Source: an uncultured Aquimarina sp.
Lineage (GTDB): Bacteria > Bacteroidota > Bacteroidia > Flavobacteriales > Flavobacteriaceae
Assembly: GCA_947489195.1 (NCBI GenBank)
Contig: CANLCT010000033.1
Span: 1 to 49,144 of the forward strand
DNA: 49,144 nt
Direction of reading: 5' to 3'
Each line of letters opens with the position of its first letter. Positions within the stretch are counted from its first letter, which is position 1. Below are positions 42,980-49,144 of the stretch, piece by piece. The translations under genes and the position numbers were made by a program. Below the pieces are notes generated by a model that saw only the letters and a list, made by a program, of their open reading frames with translations, had not been told where the DNA came from and ran no database searches.

Positions 42980-43960
42980 ATGGATACAACTGTTATTAAA
43001 ACAGGTACTGAAGGTAACGCTTGGGGTGGCGACAGCCAGCCGTTAAAAGTAAGCTATGGTAAAATGATGATGTGGTTCTTCATTTTGTCAGATGCTTTAA
43101 CATTTTCAGGATTTTTAGCTGCTTATGGTTTTTCAAGATTTAAATTTATAAATTCTTGGCCTATTGCTGATGAGGTGTTTAATCACTTCCCATTTATGCA
43201 TGGTGTGGATGCGCCAATGTATTACGTGGCTTTAATGACGTTTATTCTTATTTTTTCTTCTGTAACCATGGTACTTGCTGTTGATGCAGGGCATCAAATG
43301 AAGAAGAATAAAGTAGCTATTTACATGTTTTTAACCATTATTGGAGGAATAATTTTCGTTGGTTCTCAAGCATGGGAATGGAAAAACTTCATTAAAGGTG
43401 AATATGGAGCTGTAGAAACAAAAGGAGGGCAAATTTTACAGTTTGTAGATAAAGAAGGTCATCGAGTTAAATTATCTGAATTTGTAACAGCAGCACCTAT
43501 AGAAAGAACACAACACCGACGTAAAAATGGATTGTGGTTTGTTGGCGAAAAAGAATTGCCAACTTATACTGTACAAGATGTAATTACAGGTTTTAAAAAG
43601 CGTTCTGATCTATTAATAAGAACCCAAATATTAACCGAAGAAGGGGAAAAAACGATACTTTCAAGAGCTGATTCTATGAATAAGTTAGCAAACAATGCTG
43701 TTGGTGTTGTTGAGGGAGCTAATTTAATTAAGAATGAATATGGAAGTACATTGTTTGCTAATTTCTTCTTTTTTATTACAGGTTTTCACGGATTCCACGT
43801 ATTTTCTGGTATTGTGCTTAATATCATTATTTTCTTCAATGTGTTATTAGGAACTTATGAAAAACGTAAGAGTTACGAAATGGTTGAAAAGGTTGGTTTA
43901 TACTGGCACTTTGTAGATTTAGTTTGGGTATTTGTATTTACATTCTTTTACCTAGTTTAA
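42980..43960 (+). CDS. Cytochrome c oxidase subunit III (long)
   Basis: A 326-residue paralogue of the previous gene with the same C-terminal LYWHFVDLVWVFVFTFFYLV signature and HVFSGI. A soluble insertion of about 100 residues (about 155-260, charged, with RTQHRRKNG) separates the second-third and later helices. Subunit of the terminal oxidase; the catalytic subunits I and II are not in the window. Confidence 0.9.
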   Translation: MDTTVIKTGTEGNAWGGDSQPLKVSYGKMMMWFFILSDALTFSGFLAAYGFSRFKFINSWPIADEVFNHFPFMHGVDAPMYYVALMTFILIFSSVTMVLAVDAGHQMKKNKVAIYMFLTIIGGIIFVGSQAWEWKNFIKGEYGAVETKGGQILQFVDKEGHRVKLSEFVTAAPIERTQHRRKNGLWFVGEKELPTYTVQDVITGFKKRSDLLIRTQILTEEGEKTILSRADSMNKLANNAVGVVEGANLIKNEYGSTLFANFFFFITGFHGFHVFSGIVLNIIIFFNVLLGTYEKRKSYEMVEKVGLYWHFVDLVWVFVFTFFYLV

Positions 43961-43987
43961 TTAATAAGTTTTTTAAGTTAAGTCATC

Positions 43988-44344
43988 ATGGCACACGAAA
44001 TAGGACATCACGAATCGAATACTAAAAGAATTTGGAAGGTATTCACTATATTATCAATAGTAACTATTGTTGAAGTTATTTTAGGAATAATAAAGCCAGA
44101 ATCTTTAAATGCCAAAGTAGCTTTTATGAAATTGTTAAACTGGATATTTATCATTTTAACATTATACAAAGCGTATTTAATTACATGGGCATTTATGCAC
44201 ATGGAAGGAGAAACAAAAGGTTTACGTAGATCAGTTGTTTGGACAGGGATCTTTTTAATATGTTACCTTATGTTTATCTTATTAAATGAAGGAGACTATG
44301 TGTTTGAAGTATATAAAAGTGGATATAAAAGTTGGGATTTTTAA
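43988..44344 (+). CDS. Cytochrome c oxidase subunit IV family protein
   Basis: A 118-residue protein with three TM helices (about 18-36, 48-66, 84-102) and the pattern of the prokaryotic cytochrome c oxidase subunit IV (CyoD/CtaF-like) family. It is the last gene of the oxidase cluster, 27 bp after subunit III, and ends at a strong terminator. Confidence 0.85.
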   Translation: MAHEIGHHESNTKRIWKVFTILSIVTIVEVILGIIKPESLNAKVAFMKLLNWIFIILTLYKAYLITWAFMHMEGETKGLRRSVVWTGIFLICYLMFILLNEGDYVFEVYKSGYKSWDF

Positions 44345-44370
44345 TCTAAGCTACTGTATTTAATATAATA

Positions 44371-44402
44371 AAAAAGCTATCTCATTGAGGTAGCTTTTTT
44401 TT
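44371..44402 (+). terminator. Intrinsic terminator after oxidase cluster
   Basis: Stem AGCTATCTCA/TGAGGTAGCT (44375-44394), flanked by a five-A run and an eight-T run, likely bidirectional. Confidence 0.9.
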
Positions 44403-44659
44403 GTATATCATTTTTGAAGCTAATTTAATCTGCTTTATGTATTAGCGCTTTATTATAGGGTTGTGATACGATTTACTGATAAGAATTTCGTATAAATAGG
44501 TTAATTCATTTTTTAACGCAAGAATAGCAGAGAAAGAAACGATATATATGCGAAATTTTTGTTAGTAAATCGTATGATATACAATAAATAGAGTTTACGA
44601 TAGTATTTACAGTAGATCACAGACCGAATAGATTTCCTAATGCATAAAGCGGATTTTAT

Positions 44660-45427
44660 TTATTTTTTTAACGCATTCACTTCATTGGTTAATCGTTGCA
44701 TAGCTAATTGTAGTTCGTGTATAGTAGCGGTTTCTCCAATAGAATGAATATCAAAACTAAGTTTACTAGTAACCTCCCAAACTTCTTGTATTTCATCAGT
44801 TGCAATGATGATTTCTGGATATGATGGATTTAGTGAAACGAGCTTAATTGTGGGTAAATTTGGTTGTTTGTGTAACTCTTTTACTAGAACACTATCCTTT
44901 AAAACAATAACACATATCCGTTGGTTACTTAAGTTGTTAATAGAGTCAATAGCTTTTGCAATTACCCATTCGTTAGATTTTAAATGCGGGTACATGCTAT
45001 CTCCTTGTACTTGGAACCCCCTAAAAGTGGCGTTACGATATTGTGGTAAAGGAAAGTCAAATGCTGGCAATTCAGTATACCAATGTCTATCTTGAATATT
45101 TGTAGGGTAACCTGCGGCGGCTTTGGCGTCGACAAGTACCATATTTTCATTTTTTTCCGAATTTAAAGTAATTACTTTGGGGCTAATGTCTGTTTGAAGT
45201 GCATTGATGTTTTTAATAGCACTAAAGCCATAAAGCCATAAAGGGTTGATATTATAGTTTTGAATTAATTTGACTAGGATGTATCCAGTAATTTTGGTGC
45301 GTCCACGTTCAATATCGGCAATATTATTTTTAATGCTGAGTTGATTCGCAAATTCTTTTTGAGTAGCACCTTCAATTTCGCGTATTTGTTTAAACCTTTT
45401 TGCAGCTATCGCATTTGAATTTTCCAT
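44660..45427 (-). CDS. LexA-like repressor (XRE HTH + S24 peptidase) 2
   Basis: A 255-residue regulator. Residues about 8-65 are an XRE helix-turn-helix (TQKEFANQLSIKNNIADIERGR). The S24 domain has an AAAG cleavage site (KAAAGYP near 103-109), the serine in QGDSMYP and the lysine in VLVKEL. Length and layout match the other LexA-like protein at 4722 but with different HTH and operator, so they are paralogues with separate targets. It is divergent from a nuclease-fold gene; TTGGA-N5-TCCAA sites lie in the shared 107-bp gap. Probably autoregulated and stress-cleavable. Confidence 0.85.
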   Translation of the reverse strand: MENSNAIAAKRFKQIREIEGATQKEFANQLSIKNNIADIERGRTKITGYILVKLIQNYNINPLWLYGFSAIKNINALQTDISPKVITLNSEKNENMVLVDAKAAAGYPTNIQDRHWYTELPAFDFPLPQYRNATFRGFQVQGDSMYPHLKSNEWVIAKAIDSINNLSNQRICVIVLKDSVLVKELHKQPNLPTIKLVSLNPSYPEIIIATDEIQEVWEVTSKLSFDIHSIGETATIHELQLAMQRLTNEVNALKK

Positions 45428-45445
45428 TTTACTAAAGTACTACAA

Positions 45446-45506
45446 TTGGATATATTCCAAAAATATTTTTTTAAAACTTAAATATTGGAAATAATCCATA
45501 TATTTG
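45446..45506. promoter_or_regulatory. TTGGA-N5-TCCA operators and divergent promoter
   Basis: Perfect dyad TTGGA-TATAT-TCCAA at 45446-45460 and a second site TTGGA-AATAA-TCCAT at 45485-45499, plus a half-site TTCCAA near 45513. The second operator overlaps the plus-strand promoter core TATATTTG (45499-45506), so repressor binding would block the 45535 gene. Confidence 0.75.
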
Positions 45507-45534
45507 TAATAATTCCAATCGAAATACTATTTAT

Positions 45535-45918
45535 ATGTCCATAGCAGTTTATCATAACCCAGGTGAGTTAAAAGTAAAGCATTCATTAAATAATGTTTCA
45601 GAGGCATTATTAGTATTAGAAAACAGAATTTTAAAAAGTGAACTTGCAATTTTTGATTTTGTATTGAACACGACAAAGAAAAATTACCATTTTGATTTTT
45701 TTTCAGAAAAATTACAGTTAGGAATTCAAATAGATGGATATTCTTATTGTTATGAAGAGACAGAAAATCACGATGATATGAAATTGGTAACTATTTCTTA
45801 TTTAGGGGTTAAGGTGCTTAAAGTGAGTGATTATCAAGTTTTAATAGATGTAGATGAAGTAATTCGTTTTTTAAAACAAGAGTTTGTTTTGAAAAGATCA
45901 CATAAATTGATTGCTTAA
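45535..45918 (+). CDS. DUF559/Vsr-like nuclease-fold protein, likely inactive
   Basis: A 127-residue protein with the DUF559-like PD-(D/E)XK core layout: YHFDFFSEKLQLGIQIDGYSY then a conserved C-terminal VKVLKVSDYQVLID. In active members the core reads D-x-x-x-x-x-x-L-x-x-E-x-D-G-x-x-H; here E is Q (IQIDG) and the H is Y, so catalysis is doubtful. It is divergent from the S24 repressor and probably under its control. A DNA-binding or regulatory role is as likely as cleavage. Confidence 0.6.
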   Translation: MSIAVYHNPGELKVKHSLNNVSEALLVLENRILKSELAIFDFVLNTTKKNYHFDFFSEKLQLGIQIDGYSYCYEETENHDDMKLVTISYLGVKVLKVSDYQVLIDVDEVIRFLKQEFVLKRSHKLIA

Positions 45919-46038
45919 AATAGCTTTTTTTTAACAGTTTTATTTTTTTTAATGTGTATTTTACAGATAAAATATGCTATTAATAGATAGAAGTGCTTTT
46001 TTTTGATTTTTTGTTAATTTTTTGGATGTTAAATACCT

Positions 46039-46046
46039 TATATTTG
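46039..46046 (+). promoter_or_regulatory. Promoter core of the repeat lipoprotein gene
   Basis: TATATTTG, exact TAnnTTTG, 27 bp before the ATG at 46073; excludes translation from an upstream in-frame ATG at 46022. Confidence 0.7.
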
Positions 46047-46072
46047 ATGTACTAATATCTAACATTTACCCT

Positions 46073-46564
46073 ATGAAAAAATTAATTTTAGGAGTAGCGG
46101 CATTGTCATTGATGCTTGCAACTTCATGTAGAGAGACTGCAAAAAAAGCAGAAGAGGCAGCTTCAGAGGCAGGTAATGCCATTGAAAATGCAGCAGAAGC
46201 TACAAAAGATGCAGCAGGTAACGCTGTTGATGCTGCAGGTAATGCAGTTGAAAATGCAGCAGAAGCTACAAAAGATGCAGCTGGTAATGCGGTTGATGCA
46301 GCAGGAAATGCTGTAAACTCTGTTAAAGATGCGTCTGGTAATGCAGTTGATGCTACAAAGGATGCTGCAGGTAACGCTGTTGATTCAGCTAAAAAAACGG
46401 CAGGTGATGCTGTAAATTCAGCAAAAGATGCAGCTGGTAATGCAGTCGATGCTACAAAGGATGCGGCAGGTAATGCAGTTGATGCTACAAAGAATGCGGC
46501 AGGTAATGCTGTAAATTCAGCAAAAAATGCAGCAAGTAAATTACATGATGGTCATAACCACTAG
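46073..46564 (+). CDS. Repeat-rich lipoprotein (DAAGNAVDATK repeats)
   Basis: A 163-residue protein. The signal peptide ends in a lipobox-like ATSC (C about 19). The rest is an array of an about 11-residue repeat based on DAAGNAVDATK, with ENAAEATK and NSAKDAAG variants, rich in Ala, Asp and Asn; the pattern is typical of long amphipathic helical coiled rods (YtxH/CsbD-like). Start chosen at 46073, 27 bp after the promoter core, because the upstream in-frame ATG at 46022 precedes it. Probably an envelope stress or spacer protein. Confidence 0.8.
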   Translation: MKKLILGVAALSLMLATSCRETAKKAEEAASEAGNAIENAAEATKDAAGNAVDAAGNAVENAAEATKDAAGNAVDAAGNAVNSVKDASGNAVDATKDAAGNAVDSAKKTAGDAVNSAKDAAGNAVDATKDAAGNAVDATKNAAGNAVNSAKNAASKLHDGHNH

Positions 46565-46583
46565 TAATTTTAAATAATTATAT

Positions 46584-46624
46584 TAAAAAAGGCTGTCTAC
46601 ATACTTTATAGGCAGCCTTTTTTT
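46584..46624 (+). terminator. Intrinsic terminator after lipoprotein gene
   Basis: Stem GGCTG...CAGCC with inner CTA/TAG pairing (46591-46617), flanked by A-run and T-run. Confidence 0.88.
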
Positions 46625-46791
46625 GCTTTTATTTTCCTGAAAAAATGTAAGTGTTCGGGATTCAATTTATAGTTGTGAAATTCTTCCCACATGATTTAAC
46701 CAAATTATAAGTATAAATGATCAAAACCTCTAAAATATAACTAGGTCTATAAATGCTCTGTAAAAAAGGATAAACAGTATAATTTACAAAA

Positions 46792-47058
46792 CTACTTTTT
46801 TATAAATTTTTTAGTAGCAACATAGCCCTCACTGGTTTTCGTTTTTAAAACATAAACACCCGAATTTAAAGAAGCTGTAGGTATTTCTGTTCTACTTTTT
46901 GCAACGCCCGATTTTACTTTAAAACCATTGCCAAGCAAGTCGTAAATTTCATAGTGTACTGGGTCACTGGTGCTATCAGAATTATTTAAAGTTTTTTGAC
47001 CTGTAGTAACAAGCGAATTAGTACCTGATTCTGTAACTGATTTAACTAAATTATCTAC
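46792..47058 (-). pseudogene. T9SS sorting-domain fragment of a lost secreted protein
   Basis: A minus-strand frame encodes only the C-terminal about 88 residues of a T9SS type A domain (EIYDLLGNGFKVKSG, LNSGVYVLKTKT, ATKKFIKK then stop at 46792). An in-frame stop lies immediately upstream and no catalytic part is present. The rest was probably removed by the mobile-element insertions to the right. Confidence 0.7.
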
Positions 47059-47431
47059 CTAATTTATGACTGTCTCCTAAAATATATCTTGATCCCATAA
47101 AATCAACAATAAATGACTTAATAAAAACACCCAAACTACCATAGAAAAGACGAATTAACGTCTTAAACTCTCACCATAAAAATTGCACGCAAAAGCCAAA
47201 ATAATTCAAATAGCAAAACCATCCAAAACATCCAAAAGGACATGGGATTAGTCAGCACTATGTTTATATTAGGGGCTAACGAGCCATACGAACATCTAGT
47301 TGTTGTTGGTAGTTATTATTCTTTTGACCTCCATTAATAGTGATTCAGGTGTGTTGTATTTTGGGTTTGTTTGATATAATGACACCTCATTTCGGATATT
47401 CTCTATTGAATTAATCAGAGTTGTATTTTTA
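47059..47431. other. Unexplained region between remnants
   Basis: About 370 bp without an intact gene, lying between the truncated T9SS fragment and the IS91-type remnant. A minus-strand reading (47296-47559) overlaps the transposase remnant and looks spurious. Probably decayed mobile-element ends. Confidence 0.4.
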
Positions 47432-47850
47432 ATGTTTTTAGCGAAAAGTAAATTGTTCGGCTGTATAAACCCTTTTTTAATTGAACTATCTACTTTTTTG
47501 TGGCATCTACAAAATATATATGACGCTGTTTTTAGTAAAAACTGGGTAGTATATGCCAAGGCTACTTTTCAAGCACCCAAGTATGTGATCGAATATCTGG
47601 GAAGGTACTCGCATCGTATTGCTATCAGCGATGGAAGAATCACAGGTTTGGATAAGAAAAATAGGTAGGTAAGTTTGCGAGTGAAGAATTACCGTAAAGG
47701 AGGTGAATTATCAACGATAAGTCTTCCTATCAAGACATTTGTTAATCGCTTTGAGTTGCATATTTTACCCAAGGGTTTTACAAGAATCCGCCATTATGGA
47801 TTGCTCAGTAGTACCACCAAGCGGAAGTACCTAAAGAAGCTGCAAGCGAC
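47432..47850 (+). pseudogene. IS91-family transposase fragment with nonsense codon
   Basis: The reading WVVYAK...YLGRYSHRIAIS (47550 region) and, in the same frame after a TAG at 47666, NYRKGGELSTISL and LHILPKGFTRIRHYG match the C-terminal half of IS91-type (Y2 rolling-circle) transposases. The N-terminal half is missing and the frame is interrupted by one stop, so it is inactive. Near 47850 it runs directly into group II intron reverse-transcriptase sequence. Confidence 0.8.
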
Positions 47851-47867
47851 AAGATCGTACGGCTCAA

Positions 47868-48843
47868 ATGGTAGTAAGGGAAGAGCTAGAAGCTATTGTG
47901 GATTCACAATTTAGCAGTAGTTCTTATGGTTACCGTCCACACAAATCAGCGCATCAAGCCATTGAACAATGTCGTGAAAACTGCATGAATATGGATTGGG
48001 CGATTGATTTGGATATCAAAGGCTTCTTTGATGAGATCGACCATGATTTAATGCTTAGTGCATTTTACGACCAAACGACATATACACTTGTACGTAGAGC
48101 GATGGCTAAAAGCTCCCTTACAGAAAGTAGATGGAGTTATCGAACCACGAAGTAAAGGTACACCACAAGGGGGAGTTATCAGTCCATTATAGGCAAACAT
48201 CTTTTTGCATGTGGTCTTTGATAAGTGGTTAGAAACGAATCATCCCGAAGTAAAGTTTGAGCGTTATGCAGATGATATGATTATTCATTGTAATAACTTC
48301 AAACAAGCAATGCGTACTTTGGAAGCGGTTAAAGCTCGGTTTAAGCAATGTAAATTGCAATTAAAAGAGAGTAAAAGCAATATTGTTTATTGCAAACGCA
48401 ACCAAAAGAAGCATCCACCATTTAAAGTTCATTATGTAAGTTTTACCTTTTTAGGTTTTACATTTAAACCGAGAAAGGTAAAGGGTTACTTTGGACACTT
48501 TCACCTAGGATTTACCCCTGCCATTAGCAGGGAAAAGCAAAAGCATATTACCCGTACACTTTACAAGATGAAACTTCATCGTATGGTTCACTTACGCCTG
48601 TCAGATTTGGCAGGCATTTTAGGATCTAAACTACGAGGTTGGATTCATTATTATGGTAAAGTACGAATGAGCGAGCTACACTATGTGTTTCGCTTTTTAA
48701 ATATGCGATTAGCTAGATGGGTTCGTAATAAGTATCGGCGATTTAGGAATAAACATTGGTTCAGTGCTTACAGATGGTTAAAGGAAACTGCCAAGCAGTA
48801 CCCTAACTTATTTGTGCATTGGCAATATGGTTTTATGCCTTAG
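47868..48843 (+). pseudogene. Group II intron reverse transcriptase/maturase, frameshifted
   Basis: Reverse-transcriptase blocks are clear: DLDIKGFFDEIDHDLM (RT3 region) at about 48010-48055, RSKGTPQGGVISPL near 48150, YADDMIIH (catalytic YADD) at about 48263-48285 and a maturase-type C-terminus (GWIHYYGKVRMSELHYVFRFLN). The N-terminal RT region is missing. There is a frameshift near 48110 and a TAG (L-to-stop) at about 48187, so no full protein is made. It is followed by group II intron domains V and VI, so this is the 3' part of a truncated intron. Confidence 0.85.
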
Positions 48844-48854
48844 ACTTGTTAAGA

Positions 48855-48935
48855 AGAGCCGTATGATGCGAGAGTATCACGTACGGTTCTGTGAGAGGTT
48901 TAGGGGTGAAATTCACCTTTACCTACTCGACTAGC
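48855..48935 (+). ncRNA. Group II intron domains V and VI (3' end)
   Basis: Domain V: GAGCCGTATG...CGAGAG...CACGTACGGTTC (48856-48889), the highly conserved catalytic hairpin of bacterial group II introns. It is followed by GTGAGAGG and a domain VI-like hairpin (GGTGAA/TTCACC near 48905-48918). The 3' splice site should be near 48935 (CTACTCGAC). Confidence 0.85.
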
Positions 48936-49144
48936 GTTTCGTTGTTTTAGATCTAAAATATCCTTTTTTTAAGTGAAATTATTTTTAGAAGCTAATTATA
49001 AAACTGGATTAAAAAAGTATAATAAATAATAGGTTTTTTCTTTTTCAAGTTGTTTTTATTAAAAAAATATTGAATATCCGTTTTTACTCATAATCCAGTA
49101 ATACTAGCAATTACAAGCCTATCGAACAGTTTCTCTTCAAAATA

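Noticed and set aside
46022..46072. Upstream ATG at 46022 as start of the repeat lipoprotein
   Set aside because: It precedes the exact promoter core TATATTTG at 46039-46046, and the ATG at 46073 begins a proper lipoprotein signal peptide.
47296..47559. 87-residue minus-strand reading frame
   Set aside because: Most of it overlaps recognisable IS91-type transposase coding sequence on the other strand; probably a shadow.

Overview
The window comes from a low-GC marine-type Bacteroidota, almost certainly a Flavobacteriaceae. Supporting signs are SprA and several secreted proteins with type IX secretion (T9SS) C-terminal domains, promoters of the TAnnTTTG type, an alternative complex of haem-copper oxidase subunits, and a fused malic enzyme-phosphotransacetylase. 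No species is named from sequence alone.

Layout. 1-5.5 kb: metallophosphoesterase, a secreted polysaccharide-lyase-like enzyme, and a LexA-like regulator in an operon with an exonuclease/GIY-YIG nuclease. 5.6-16.4 kb: a minus-strand RNA-repair island (see below). 16.5-24 kb: surface and accessory genes (TonB-plug-like regulatory domain, transglutaminase, SnoaL-like, L7/L12-like, Nramp-like transporter, PIG-L deacetylase). 24-45 kb: core genes waaA, deoxynucleoside kinase, queG, maeB, ruvA, sprA, gcvH, vanZ-like, tonB-like, ctaB and the cytochrome c oxidase subunits. 44.6-46.6 kb: a second LexA-like regulator divergent from a nuclease-fold protein, and a repeat lipoprotein. 46.8-49.1 kb: mobile-element wreckage (IS91-type transposase fused to the 3' part of a group II intron).

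The island is the most interesting part. It holds an RtcB ligase with the release factor PrfH and a TPR protein (7.2-9.3 kb), a second RtcB followed by a decayed Cca-type HD domain (11.1-13.2 kb), a slipin/band-7 protein (13.5-14.6 kb), and an RNA array at 14.9-15.8 kb. Hand folding of the array gives tRNA-Cys, tRNA-Pro, tRNA-Arg and a tRNA-Tyr with anticodon AUA, two tRNA-like structures, and two tRNAs (Trp, Leu) whose 3' half lies upstream of the 5' half, so they are circularly permuted.

Two control schemes are each used twice, once for an RNA block and once for an RtcB block. Scheme 1, upstream of tRNA-Cys and of rtcB-prfH: two serial short transcription units. Each has a CATATTTG promoter, a tiny ORF and an intrinsic terminator whose 5' arm can instead pair with the 3' part of the ORF, as in ribosome-mediated attenuation. 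The two units are separated by a conserved dyad placed exactly 90 bp upstream of the second promoter. Scheme 2, upstream of tRNA-Tyr and of the second rtcB: a TACGCA-N7-TGCGTA palindrome 10 bp from the promoter, plus a near-identical 10-bp leader hairpin. The model I infer is a stress regulon in which failing translation (tRNA or rRNA cleavage) relieves attenuation, producing replacement or decoy tRNAs together with RtcB/PrfH repair. RtcB is a plausible ligase for the permuted tRNAs. All folding was done by hand and needs computational and RNA-seq confirmation.
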